The position numbers and the translations under genes are program-made. The notes beneath the pieces are model-generated. The model ran no database searches. It was not told the DNA's origin and worked only from the letters and a program-made list of their open reading frames with translations. A stretch of 53,450 nt of DNA from Flammeovirgaceae bacterium. Lineage in GTDB: Bacteria > Bacteroidota > Bacteroidia > Cytophagales > Cyclobacteriaceae. Shown piece by piece: positions 34,809 through 43,694 of the stretch; positions within the stretch are counted from its first letter, which is position 1, and each line of letters starts with the position of its first letter. The stretch covers positions 1 to 53,450 of the forward strand of contig JAJTGY010000026.1 of the NCBI GenBank assembly GCA_021298015.1, written 5' to 3'.

Positions 34809-35801
34809 ATGCGAGCTTTAGTTTTAGTTGCTCCTGGGCGCGTTGAACTGGCCGAAGTGCCACGACCTGAATTGAGTTCGGGTAAGGCGTTGGTTAAGAT
34901 CAAAGCCGTTTCACTGAACAGGCGAGACGATTGGATTCGGGAGGGAAAGTACCCGAACATCCGGTATGGCGGAATTCTAGGTTCAGATGGAGCTGGTGTG
35001 GTTGAGGCCGTTTATGATGAGGGTGACCAACCCTGGGTGGGACAGGAGGTAGTGATTAACCCGAATATCGACTGGGGTAATGATCCGGAGGTGCAATCGG
35101 GCAAGTACTCCATACTGGGTATGCCCGTCAACGGCACCTTTGCTGAGTTTATTGTGGTGGGTGTTGATCGGTTACAACACAAGCCGTTCCATTTGGACTT
35201 TTTGCAGGCGTCAACCTTGCCCTTGGGGGGCCTTACTGCGTTCAGGGCCCTTTTCCGAAGGGGTGTGTTGCGGAGTAATCATAACGTGCTGATCAGCGGG
35301 TTTGGTGGAGGTGTTGCTCAGTTTGCCTTCCTGTTTGCCCAGGCGGCAGGAGCCAATGTGTATGTCACCTCGGGCAGTGATGATAAAATTCAGCGAGCGT
35401 TGAAATTGGGAGCCAAGGGCGCCTACAACTATCGAAAGGACAACAGCATGCCAGACCTCTGGCGAACGAAAGGTGGGTTTGACATTGTCATTGATAGCGC
35501 AGGGGGCGATCAGATCAATAACTTCATCAAGGTCCTGCGCCCCAACGGGCGAATTGTGATTTATGGCGCCACCAACGGGTTGCCGTCAAAAGTAGATTTG
35601 TACAGGTTGTTCTGGAACCAGTTAACGCTGCAAGGAACTACCATGGGTAACGACCACGAGTTCAACGAAATGCTGGCTTTTGTCAGCAAGAATCAGATAC
35701 GGCCGGTTGTCGATTCGATCCGGCCATTCTCTAAAATCGTGGAGTCTTTTGCGGATATCACACGTCCCAATCGCGTGGGTAAAATCGTCTTTCAGGTCTG
35801 A
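34809..35801 (+). CDS. Medium-chain dehydrogenase/quinone oxidoreductase-like protein
   Basis: The protein has 330 residues with the GroES-like N-terminal fold (VKIKAVSLNRRDDWIREGKY, GILGSDGAGVVEAV) and a Rossmann domain (VLISGFGGGVAQFAFLFAQA). FDIVIDSAGGDQINN and GRIVIYGATNG are typical of the zinc-containing or zinc-free quinone oxidoreductase group. The structural zinc cysteine cluster is absent, and NPNIDWGNDPE replaces it, so it is probably a zinc-independent NADPH:quinone or enone reductase. The gene is single and flanked by unrelated genes. Confidence 0.88.
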   Translation: MRALVLVAPGRVELAEVPRPELSSGKALVKIKAVSLNRRDDWIREGKYPNIRYGGILGSDGAGVVEAVYDEGDQPWVGQEVVINPNIDWGNDPEVQSGKYSILGMPVNGTFAEFIVVGVDRLQHKPFHLDFLQASTLPLGGLTAFRALFRRGVLRSNHNVLISGFGGGVAQFAFLFAQAAGANVYVTSGSDDKIQRALKLGAKGAYNYRKDNSMPDLWRTKGGFDIVIDSAGGDQINNFIKVLRPNGRIVIYGATNGLPSKVDLYRLFWNQLTLQGTTMGNDHEFNEMLAFVSKNQIRPVVDSIRPFSKIVESFADITRPNRVGKIVFQV

Positions 35802-35805
35802 TTGA

Positions 35806-36033
35806 TCAGACAAAAAATTCCAGTTCAAACACCGCCTCCTGGCCTCGGTGTTGAAGCGGTCGCATGGCTAAAATGGGCGAGTCGTTGTACGCCTTGATAA
35901 ACTCCTGCCGGCTGATGCGGAGCTTACTATGCCCGGGACGGATGCGGTGATATTGCATCCGGCCGGATTTATTGGCCGTGGCGGTATACGCCACTTGATA
36001 TTGAATTGGAATAGGGGAGGGGATGTACTTCAC
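35806..36033 (-). CDS. Small basic protein, second gene of a two-gene unit
   Basis: The protein has 75 residues from a GTG at 36033 that overlaps the TGA of the upstream gene (GTGA). It is basic in the first half and has no signal or membrane segment. SRQEFIKAYNDSPILAMRPL and AVFELEFFV look like a small folded domain. The family is not recognised. Coupling to the upstream gene suggests the two proteins act together. Confidence 0.5.
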   Translation of the reverse strand: MKYIPSPIPIQYQVAYTATANKSGRMQYHRIRPGHSKLRISRQEFIKAYNDSPILAMRPLQHRGQEAVFELEFFV

Positions 36034-36299
36034 GCTACCGCGGAATAAGTCGTTTTGAAATCCACCAGAATAAGTCGGTTCTGTGCATGATTGTACTGAG
36101 CCAAAAGAGCGTAAGCATGAGCGGGAACAAATTGATAGGTATGTTCATACTCATGAATCTTGGCACATAACTCGTTGACGTAGAAGCGAATCTGAGCAAG
36201 ATTTCGACAGTTACTTGGAGATTCGAAGTGCCGCTGGACAAACTTTTGGAAATCCATCTCAAGGCATTTCCTTTCACAATCAGTCATGTTTTTGTGCAT
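36030..36299 (-). CDS. Small conserved-looking protein, first gene of a two-gene unit
   Basis: The start at 36299 (MHKNMTDCERKCLEMDFQKF) gives 89 residues; the ATG at 36287 is an alternative, and the longer 115-residue frame runs into AT-rich promoter sequence. The protein looks helical, with NCRNLAQIRFYVNELCAKI, YQFVPAHAYALLAQYNHAQN and LVDFKTTYSAVA. I have the impression of a Bacteroidota-specific family of this shape but cannot name it. The 18-bp palindrome at 36292-36309 covers the 5' end of the gene. The pair could be a regulatory or toxin-antitoxin-like unit, but nothing proves it. Confidence 0.55.
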   Translation of the reverse strand: MHKNMTDCERKCLEMDFQKFVQRHFESPSNCRNLAQIRFYVNELCAKIHEYEHTYQFVPAHAYALLAQYNHAQNRLILVDFKTTYSAVA

Positions 36300-36309
36300 T
36301 AATGCACAA
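36292..36309. promoter_or_regulatory. 18-bp perfect palindrome at the start of a small-gene pair
   Basis: TTGTGCATTAATGCACAA is a perfect inverted repeat, which includes the likely start codon (CAT at 36297-36299). Nearby, GTGCAAAAATGTACAA at about 36344-36361 repeats the theme imperfectly. It is a likely operator for autoregulation of the two-gene unit; the bound protein is unknown. Confidence 0.5.
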
Positions 36310-36417
36310 TTATAAAACAATTTATTATAAAAATGCAATTTTTTATGTGCAAAAATGTACAAAATTCGGACAAACAATGATTTTGCCCCGTCAAAGCGGG
36401 TTTCAAGGTGTAGGGTG

Positions 36418-36564
36418 TTAGTCGATCGCGTTGCGGGTTACCCAGTAGCGATAAGCGATGACAACCTTCTCCAGCCCGTTGAGGCGGGTAAGATCTTTGC
36501 GACCAATACTGGGCAGCAGAACTTTGTTTAACCGGGCAAGAATTTTGAAAAGCTGGCGTTTCAT
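36418..36564 (-). CDS. 48-residue basic protein, 'SsrA-binding'-labelled family of Bacteroidota
   Basis: The frame begins at ATG 36564 and ends with TAA at 36418-36420. It encodes MKRQLFKILARLNKVLLPSI, then GRKDLTRLNGLEKVVIAYRY and WVTRNAID. The same pattern (basic start, LPSx, then a final I-x-YRYWVT-like segment) occurs in a small conserved protein of Cytophagales and Flavobacteria, often annotated loosely as SsrA-binding. It is not true SmpB, which is about 150 residues. No function is known. Confidence 0.65.
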   Translation of the reverse strand: MKRQLFKILARLNKVLLPSIGRKDLTRLNGLEKVVIAYRYWVTRNAID

Positions 36565-36622
36565 CAGCAGCAGAAAGGTAGAAATATATTAGTTACCTTT
36601 CGAAGTTAGAACAAAAACGGGT

Positions 36623-37507
36623 ATGAATGAAATAGAATTTATGGATTTGTGGCATCAGGCCATGCTGGTTGGCCTGATCGTATTTGTAGCGTTGGCAGTA
36701 GTCGTATTTCTGGTCTACTCGATCCGCGTGGCGAGCATTTCAGACTACAAAATCAAGCATGACTTTATTAATGCCAGTGAGGTAGCATGGTTAAAGCGGG
36801 TAGCGCTGATTTTCGGAATCGGCATAGCATGCCTGATTAACCTTTACGGTTCCTCCAAGTTCAACCAGCTTGGTGTTTGGTTTGGCGTTCGTGTTTTTAT
36901 GTCGATAGCTGGTGCTACGGTTGTTTATTACACGTCATCGTTGATTCTGGATTATTACTATCCCACCCGGCTGAGCCGCAAACTTCGCAAGTGGCGCTAC
37001 ATGCCGCGCCTGAACCCCAAAACCGGTAGCAAGTTGCGCCTGCTCACCGAGGCGGAGGAGGATGTCCATTTGGATGAGGGTATGAAGGCGGAAGAAAACA
37101 TCTTTTCCATCGATTATGATGTCTGGATTGATGACCAGACTAAGGAAGTAAAAATTGAAAAATACCAGGGACACCTTCTGGCGCTGGAGTGCCATAATTG
37201 CGGATTTTATACCATGCGGGTGAAACGTGAAGAGATTATGGAGCGGAACGAGGCCGGGGAGCCCACAATGCTGTTGAAGCATTATGAATGCTCCTACTGC
37301 AAGAATGTGCGGGCCACGCAGTTCCCTATTTCGAGCAAACAGGCCGATGATTACCGAGAGGAAAAAGCTCCAGCAAAGCGTGTTCACAAGGATATTGAGG
37401 GTATAAAGATCGAAATTCTCAATGCCATTACGGGGCGGCACTCGTATGAATTCCAGACACTTGACCAGGCACAAAAGTTTCTGGAAGAATACGATATCAA
37501 GAATTAA
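36623..37507 (+). CDS. Membrane protein with C-terminal zinc-ribbon-like motif
   Basis: The protein has 294 residues. Three membrane helices lie in the first ~110 residues (LVGLIVFVALAVVVFLVYSI; IFGIGIACLINLY; a third near AGATVVYYTSSLILDYY). The cytoplasmic part has a four-Cys zinc-binding pattern, ECHNCGF then HYECSYCKN about 35 residues later. An acidic strand (LTEAEEDVHLDEG) precedes it. The family is not recognised; it may connect membrane state to a nucleic acid or protein partner. It lies 35 bp before the prc-type protease gene and could be co-transcribed with it. Confidence 0.7.
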   Translation: MNEIEFMDLWHQAMLVGLIVFVALAVVVFLVYSIRVASISDYKIKHDFINASEVAWLKRVALIFGIGIACLINLYGSSKFNQLGVWFGVRVFMSIAGATVVYYTSSLILDYYYPTRLSRKLRKWRYMPRLNPKTGSKLRLLTEAEEDVHLDEGMKAEENIFSIDYDVWIDDQTKEVKIEKYQGHLLALECHNCGFYTMRVKREEIMERNEAGEPTMLLKHYECSYCKNVRATQFPISSKQADDYREEKAPAKRVHKDIEGIKIEILNAITGRHSYEFQTLDQAQKFLEEYDIKN

Positions 37508-37542
37508 TCCAATTCGGCATTGCTTTTGATCTTAACAAATAA

Positions 37543-39588
37543 ATGACTGGACGATTCATGAAAATCCGACTATTTGTACTGGCCGGAGTATGGTTGCTGA
37601 TCAGCCATGCCGCTGCAGGATTTAAGCGTGATACCACCGCGCTCAGAAGCAAGCCGGTGTATGGGAAAGAGGCCCGCGTGATCGCCTATATTCTCGATGG
37701 AAATCACTACCGAAAGACGAAGCTGAACGATTCACTGTCCGCTGTCATTTTAGATCGGTACCTGCGCGAACTTGATAACAGTAAAACCTACTTCACGGCT
37801 ACTGACGTAAAAAGTTTTGAGCGCTACCGTTTTTCGCTCGATGAGCTCACACGGAACGAAAATGTGGAGCCTGCCTTTGAAATCTACCGGGTTTTTGAAA
37901 GGCGGTTTCGTCAGCAAATGGATTATGTGATAAAATCGCTGGTGGCGGAGAACTTTGACTATACCATTAACGAATACTACGAAACCGACCGCGATAAAGT
38001 GGCCTGGGCCGCGGACGAAAAGGAACTGAACGAGACATGGCGTAAAATCATCAAGAGCCAGGCCTTGAGTCTGCTACTGGCAGGCAAGAAGGAGGATGAA
38101 ATTGCGTCAACCTTGAAAGCCCGGTATGAGCGGTTAGTCAAATCGGCTTCCCAGGTGAATAGCGAGGATGTGTTTAGTATCTACATGAACGCGATCACCG
38201 AGTCGTACGACCCGCACACCAACTACCTCTCGCCCAAAGCTTCGGAGTTATTCAAGCAGAGCATGTCGTTGTCGCTCGAAGGCATTGGTGCTCAACTGCA
38301 GACGGAGAACGATTACACCAAAATCGTTCGCATTCTGCCGGGCGGGCCCGCTCAGAAACTAGGTATTTTGCAGCCGGGTGATCTGATTACGGGCGTGGCC
38401 CAGGGAAGTGATGGGGAGATGGTGGATGTGATTGGTTGGCGAATCGATGACGTGGTTAAATTGATCAAAGGCCCGAAAGGTACCACGGTGCGCCTGCAGT
38501 ATCTGCCAGCCGCTACGGGCTTGAATGGCAAGTCGAGCGAAATCACGATCGTTCGCGAGAAGGTTAAACTGGAAGATAACTCGGCTAAGAAAAACGTCAT
38601 CCACTATCAGCGCAACGGTCAGGATTACAAGTTGGGGGTTATTACGTTGCCTGCATTTTACATGGATTTCGAGGCTTACCAAAAGGGCGATCCGAATTAC
38701 ACCAGTACTACGCGTGATGTTCGCAAGCTGATTAAAGAACTTCAGGCGGAGGGTGTCAATGGCCTGGTAATGGATCTTCGAAACAATGGGGGCGGATCGC
38801 TGCATGAAGCGGTTGAGTTAACCGGGCTATTCATTAAGGAGGGTCCTGTGGTTCAGGTGAAAAACAGTACCCAGCGCGTTGACGTTTTGGATGATCAAAA
38901 CAAAGAAGTAGTCTATGGCGGGCCGCTCGTGGTGCTTACTAACCGGTTTAGTGCATCGGCCTCTGAAATTTTTGCCGGTGCCATTCAGGACTACCACCGG
39001 GGTGTAGTGGTGGGGGAGTCAACGTATGGGAAAGGCACGGTGCAAATGGTGCTTGATCTTGGTCGTTTTGTTCAGGACTCAGAAAAAGTTGGTGAGTTGA
39101 AAATAACGTATCAGAAATTCTACCGTGTCACCGGCAGTAGCACACAGCATAAAGGTGTCACACCGGATGTTGAGTTACCAACGCCTTTTTCAACTTCCGA
39201 GTTTGGTGAGAGTTCGAATCCCAATGCGTTGCCCTGGGATGTTATCCGGGGAACCGGCTATCAGCAAACCGGAGATATAACGCCAAAAACGATTGCCGAA
39301 ATCAATAAGGCTTACCAGAACCGCCTAAAGTATGACGAAGTGCTGAAACGTTATGTAGCCGAGACGGAAGTGGTTCGGGAGAACCTGAACGAAACCCGAA
39401 TTTCGCTCAATGAGCAAACCAGGCGGAAAGAAATGGCTGACCAGGAGGCACGTAAAGCTGCGATAGGTATGGATACGCGCGTAAACCCCGAGGGTGCACC
39501 CGTTACCGAATTAGAAAAACTCACAGATGAATTTCTACGCGAGAGTTTACTCGTGTTATCCGACTTGATAGTAAAGCGTATCGGTTAA
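37543..39588 (+). CDS. prc: Carboxy-terminal processing protease (tail-specific, S41A)
   Basis: The protein has 681 residues; ATG at 37543 or 37558 is possible, both giving a signal peptide (FVLAGVWLLISHAAAGF). The N-terminal helical domain contains YDPHTNYLSPKASE, followed by a PDZ domain (LPGGPAQKLGILQPGDLITG). The catalytic region has MDLRNNGGGSLHEA, Ser472 in RFSASASEIFAGA and Lys497 in ESTYGKGTVQ, the Ser-Lys dyad spaced 25 residues apart as in Tsp. It degrades or trims proteins from the C-terminus in the periplasm. Confidence 0.95.
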   Translation: MTGRFMKIRLFVLAGVWLLISHAAAGFKRDTTALRSKPVYGKEARVIAYILDGNHYRKTKLNDSLSAVILDRYLRELDNSKTYFTATDVKSFERYRFSLDELTRNENVEPAFEIYRVFERRFRQQMDYVIKSLVAENFDYTINEYYETDRDKVAWAADEKELNETWRKIIKSQALSLLLAGKKEDEIASTLKARYERLVKSASQVNSEDVFSIYMNAITESYDPHTNYLSPKASELFKQSMSLSLEGIGAQLQTENDYTKIVRILPGGPAQKLGILQPGDLITGVAQGSDGEMVDVIGWRIDDVVKLIKGPKGTTVRLQYLPAATGLNGKSSEITIVREKVKLEDNSAKKNVIHYQRNGQDYKLGVITLPAFYMDFEAYQKGDPNYTSTTRDVRKLIKELQAEGVNGLVMDLRNNGGGSLHEAVELTGLFIKEGPVVQVKNSTQRVDVLDDQNKEVVYGGPLVVLTNRFSASASEIFAGAIQDYHRGVVVGESTYGKGTVQMVLDLGRFVQDSEKVGELKITYQKFYRVTGSSTQHKGVTPDVELPTPFSTSEFGESSNPNALPWDVIRGTGYQQTGDITPKTIAEINKAYQNRLKYDEVLKRYVAETEVVRENLNETRISLNEQTRRKEMADQEARKAAIGMDTRVNPEGAPVTELEKLTDEFLRESLLVLSDLIVKRIG

Positions 39589-39591
39589 CCG

Positions 39592-40485
39592 TCACCGCGC
39601 ACTGATCGGAACCGGAGTCAGCACATATCCCTTCGCGCGAAGCAGTTCGAGCAATCCTTCGCGGCCCTCGAGGTACGAGACACCCACCGCAATAAACGAA
39701 GGGTTTTCGCCCATCTTTCTTTCAAGCTTCGGTTCCCATTCCCGGTTGCGCCTCAAGTAAAATTCGTTGATGAAACTCTCATTGTTATCAAGCGGATGAA
39801 GCGTGTAGGCAAAAATCTCCTCAAGGTTTCCGTGAGGGTAGTCGGCCATCAATTTCCTGAACTCGACCTTTTGTATTTCAAAGTCGTTAACCGACTGAAG
39901 GAGAGCCTTTACCTGCTCCCCCATCGCAAAACTATTGAGTGCTTGTGCTTCGCGGTCAATCGCTTCCAGCGAATAGGACTGAAGCCCGTTCCGTTTTGTG
40001 ATCTTCAACAATTCGATATCATAAAACTTAACCCCTTCGTGCAGCGATAGCCGTGTCATGGCAATGGAAAAGGCGAGGGGCTTCAGGCGCGCATATTTCT
40101 TTTCAAAAACAGATTTAGTGATGCCAAACTCCCGCTCAAACAACTGAACCACAAGCGGGTAGTCCTCGGCAGTCATGACACTGGCCAGCGATTGGCCTTT
40201 CGGAAAATGAAGTGCCTGATTCAATTCGTGCTGGGCGTGGTGGTCCACAGGATCTTCAATGGCGAAGGATTTGCAATTCTTCATCTTCGCTATTGCTTCG
40301 GGAGGCATAAAGTACTCCTTCTCCCCAACAAACTTGATCGTGGCCAGCAAGTAGGAGGGTTTCGCAAGTCCGTTGCCGGTAACTTCCCACAGGATTGGCA
40401 AGTTATCTTGTGCGGCACCCGCATACGAAACAGCAACAACAAGAACGAGGAGCAAATGCTTTTTTATGTTGTCGATGCTATACAA
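39592..40485 (-). CDS. TraB/GumN-like secreted protein lacking the family histidines
   Basis: The protein has 297 residues with a signal peptide ending SYAGAAQ. The overall pattern follows the TraB/GumN (TIKI-related) fold: PSYLLATIKFVGEKEYF at the N-terminus, an acidic FAIEDPVD, and FIAVGVSYLEGREGLLELLR near the end. In the family the first and last of these normally contain GTxH and GxxHL, whose His residues are needed for metal binding. Here they are ATIK and GVSYL, so the protein is probably not a metalloprotease. It lies tail to tail with prc. Confidence 0.75.
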   Translation of the reverse strand: MYSIDNIKKHLLLVLVVAVSYAGAAQDNLPILWEVTGNGLAKPSYLLATIKFVGEKEYFMPPEAIAKMKNCKSFAIEDPVDHHAQHELNQALHFPKGQSLASVMTAEDYPLVVQLFEREFGITKSVFEKKYARLKPLAFSIAMTRLSLHEGVKFYDIELLKITKRNGLQSYSLEAIDREAQALNSFAMGEQVKALLQSVNDFEIQKVEFRKLMADYPHGNLEEIFAYTLHPLDNNESFINEFYLRRNREWEPKLERKMGENPSFIAVGVSYLEGREGLLELLRAKGYVLTPVPISAR

Positions 40486-40563
40486 AGGAAAATCAAATCA
40501 CTTTATTTCTGTCAAGATTAGACATTTTTATCTATTTTTTCCGCGGCTCCGGCCAAAATCCCC

Positions 40564-43500
40564 ATGAGTGAAGAATTATTAAAGGCCATTGTTCAGCTGT
40601 TTGCGATTGTTGCGAAGGAACGCATCTCCGATGAGGAGCGTGGAAACATCAAGGAATTCCTGGGCCAACATCTAAACCAAGATGCCACCCGCTATTACCT
40701 TTCGCTGTTCGATGACTTCTGCAAGGCCAATCAACGCATGGCCAGCGCACACCTCACCAATATTGATTCGGAAACCGCCCAGTTTGTGGATGATTGGGCG
40801 CAGATCATGCAGATTGCCAAAAAGGTAAATCAGGCACTCACCATGCAGCAGAAGGCCGTATTGGTAGCTAAAATTATTGAGCTGGTGGTCGCGGATGGGT
40901 TCATGTCCGATCGTGAAGAAAACCTGATTTTTTATATCGGAGAAGCGCTCAAGTTTCCCCCGCGCGATTTGAAAGATCTGCGGTCATTTGTCGTTGGCGA
41001 GGATGCACAGGAACTTAGTTCGCGCAATGTTCTCATCATCGATGAAAGCCCGGATGAACCCGAAGTCTATCATGGACCCCATATTCAGTCCAGGAGCCTC
41101 TCCGGACTGATTGCCATCCTGCGCTTACCCGACATGAATATTTTTTTCATTCGGTACCTCGGCATTACGCCCATGTTTTTGAACGGCATTCCACTGAAGA
41201 GCCGGAAGATTGACATCTTTCCCACTGGAAGCACCATTCGCGGCAGCAAGATTGAACCGGTGTATTACAGTGATGTAACTAGTAAATTTCTGATTGAGGA
41301 CCAGGATGCGAAAGTCACTTTTGTTGCTGAGCACGTGTTTTATCATTTTAAGTCTGGCCGTGCAGGACTTCAAAACATTAACCTTGCGGAGAAGGGCGGT
41401 AAGTTGATCGGTCTCATGGGGGCTTCGGGATCCGGAAAATCTACGCTGCTTAACGTACTTAATGGCACCGAGAAACCTTCCAGTGGAAGCGTGGTGATTA
41501 ATGGTATCGATCTGCATCGCATTCCTGAAAAACTGGAAGGCGTAATCGGCTTTATTCCCCAAGATGATTTACTTATCGAAGACCTTACGGTTTTCGAGAA
41601 TCTTTACTATGCGGCCCGGCTTTGTTTTGGACACTATACCCGTGCCCAGATTGGTGAGCTAGTCGAGCGTGTCCTGATCAGCCTGGGTTTGATCGAAATC
41701 CGCAACCTGAAAGTGGGTAACCCGATGAATAAAACGATATCGGGTGGCCAGCGCAAGCGGGTAAATGTTGGTCTTGAGCTGCTGCGCGAACCGACCATTC
41801 TTTTTGTTGACGAACCCACCAGTGGCCTCTCGTCCCGCGATTCGGAAAATATCATGGACCTGTTAAAGGAGCTGGCCTTGCGGGGTAAGATGATCTTCGT
41901 AGTTATTCACCAGCCGTCAAGTGATATTTTTAAGATGTTCGATTCGCTGGTGATTCTGGATGTTGGGGGTTTTCAGATATATTATGGCAATCCCATTGAA
42001 GCGGTTGAGTATTTTCAGGAAGTTGTCAATGCCGCGAACCGAACCCCCGGGGCATGCCCGGAATGCGGCAATATCAACCCCGAGCAGATATTCAACATTA
42101 TCGAAACCCGGGTGGTAGATGAGTTTGGTAAACTTACTCATACACGCAAGACATCTCCCGGTCAATGGTATCAATACTTCAAGAAGAAGATCAGACTTCT
42201 GCGTATCGACATGTCTACCGATGAACTGAAGGCTACACAAAAAATACCCAACGCCTTGAAGCAAACCTGGGTGTTTGTTGTACGCGATGTGCTGGCAAAA
42301 GCAGCCAACCGGCAGTACGTCATTATCAATGCCCTGCTGGCCCCCTTGTTGGCTTTGTTTATTGCTTTTTTTGTTAAGTATTACGATGCCCTCGGTGCCA
42401 CAACATCATCCTACACATTTTTTCATAATGACAATATTCCGGTGTATTTCTTTATGAGTGTGGTGGTGGCCCTTTTTGTGGGCCTTATCATCAGTGCTGA
42501 GGAGATTTTCCGGGATCGAAAGATATTGAAGCGCGAAAAGTACCTCCATTTAAGCCGCAATAGCTACCTGATATCGAAAGTGGTTATTCTGTTTTCCATT
42601 TCCGCTGTACAAACACTATTATTCATAGTTGTCGGCAATGCCATTTTGGAAATACCGATGACGGAGTACCGCTATTGGCTGATTCTGTTCTCAGCAGCCT
42701 GTTTTGCGAACATGCTGGGCTTGAATATCTCTTCGGCCTTTGACTCGGCCGTAACGATTTACATTTTGATTCCCATTCTTATCATTCCACAGTTGTTGTT
42801 AAGTGGCGTGGTGATTAGTTTCGATAAGTTTAATCCTTCTGTTAGCCGACCAAAGAGTGTGCCGCTGCTGGGTGAGTTTATGGCCTCGCGATGGGCCTTT
42901 GAGGCGTATATGGTAACTCAGTTCAAAGACAATCCGTTTGAAAAGCCTTTTTATTCAATTGATCAAAAGCAGGCACTCGCGGAGTACAAGCGAACCTATT
43001 ATATCCCCAAACTGGAAAGCCATCTCGCGAATGTTGCCAATAATCGATCGGATTGGCGGCAAACTGACCCGCAACATGCGGTGAACAAGTCGATTCGTAC
43101 GCTGCGCAGTGAGTTGGAGCATGAAATCAGCCGTATTGGTGCTGGCCGGTACGATGAACTTGAGAAGCTAGTGCCCGGGAAATTTGATTCATCGGCCCAG
43201 GTTGCCACCGCACGCTTTCTGGAGACCTTGAAGCGATATTATGCCCTGCGGAGCACCAACGCTATGGCCGCGCGCGATAGTTTAGTCCGGACACTGACAG
43301 GCAATCAAGATGCGCTCAATCGCTTTCAGTTATTACGTTTGCGTTACCAAAACGAGGCCGTAACGGAGACAGTGGAGAACAAAAACAAAACCCGGATAAC
43401 CGAATTTGAGGGTGAAATTGTGCAGAAGATCTTTCCCATCTATTTTGACGACCATCGGCCAAGCCATCTATTTGACTTTAAGGCTAGCTTTTATGTGCCC

Positions 43501-43665
43501 ACCAAACACTTTGCCGGGCGTTACTACGACACGTATTATTTCAACATTTCGATAATCTGGGCGATGACAATTGGGCTCTATTTGCTGCTCTATTTTGAAG
43601 TACTAAAGAAAATCGTTCATGGACTTGAAATGCGAAGAAAATACAAGCGCGCGGTTAACGTGTAA
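40564..43665 (+). CDS. ABCG-type transporter with N-terminal TerB-like domain
   Basis: The protein has 1033 residues. Residues 1-150 are helical with a TerB/DUF533-like pattern (KIIELVVADGFMSDREENLI). Residues 150-250 are beta-rich, perhaps FHA-like. The ABC domain (about 260-480) has Walker A GASGSGKST (286-294), signature ISGGQRKR (392-399) and Walker B ILFVDEP. A CPEC motif (498-501) follows. The membrane part (about 580 onward) has six helices with a 200-residue extracytoplasmic or coiled insert before the last. It fits a half-transporter that works as a homodimer exporter; the substrate is unknown. Confidence 0.85.
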   Translation: MSEELLKAIVQLFAIVAKERISDEERGNIKEFLGQHLNQDATRYYLSLFDDFCKANQRMASAHLTNIDSETAQFVDDWAQIMQIAKKVNQALTMQQKAVLVAKIIELVVADGFMSDREENLIFYIGEALKFPPRDLKDLRSFVVGEDAQELSSRNVLIIDESPDEPEVYHGPHIQSRSLSGLIAILRLPDMNIFFIRYLGITPMFLNGIPLKSRKIDIFPTGSTIRGSKIEPVYYSDVTSKFLIEDQDAKVTFVAEHVFYHFKSGRAGLQNINLAEKGGKLIGLMGASGSGKSTLLNVLNGTEKPSSGSVVINGIDLHRIPEKLEGVIGFIPQDDLLIEDLTVFENLYYAARLCFGHYTRAQIGELVERVLISLGLIEIRNLKVGNPMNKTISGGQRKRVNVGLELLREPTILFVDEPTSGLSSRDSENIMDLLKELALRGKMIFVVIHQPSSDIFKMFDSLVILDVGGFQIYYGNPIEAVEYFQEVVNAANRTPGACPECGNINPEQIFNIIETRVVDEFGKLTHTRKTSPGQWYQYFKKKIRLLRIDMSTDELKATQKIPNALKQTWVFVVRDVLAKAANRQYVIINALLAPLLALFIAFFVKYYDALGATTSSYTFFHNDNIPVYFFMSVVVALFVGLIISAEEIFRDRKILKREKYLHLSRNSYLISKVVILFSISAVQTLLFIVVGNAILEIPMTEYRYWLILFSAACFANMLGLNISSAFDSAVTIYILIPILIIPQLLLSGVVISFDKFNPSVSRPKSVPLLGEFMASRWAFEAYMVTQFKDNPFEKPFYSIDQKQALAEYKRTYYIPKLESHLANVANNRSDWRQTDPQHAVNKSIRTLRSELEHEISRIGAGRYDELEKLVPGKFDSSAQVATARFLETLKRYYALRSTNAMAARDSLVRTLTGNQDALNRFQLLRLRYQNEAVTETVENKNKTRITEFEGEIVQKIFPIYFDDHRPSHLFDFKASFYVPTKHFAGRYYDTYYFNISIIWAMTIGLYLLLYFEVLKKIVHGLEMRRKYKRAVNV

Positions 43666-43669
43666 TTCT

Positions 43670-43677
43670 TATTTTTG
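43670..43677 (+). promoter_or_regulatory. Candidate -7 box for the His-rich lipoprotein gene
   Basis: TATTTTTG matches the Bacteroidota -7 consensus TAnnTTTG, 17 bp before the lipoprotein start and just after the transporter stop. This suggests separate transcription. Confidence 0.35.
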
Positions 43678-43694
43678 CCAAAATATTCAATACT

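Noticed and set aside
39208-39220. GTTCGAATCCC, like a tRNA T-arm
   Set aside because: It lies inside the prc coding sequence in frame, and no matching acceptor or anticodon arms surround it.
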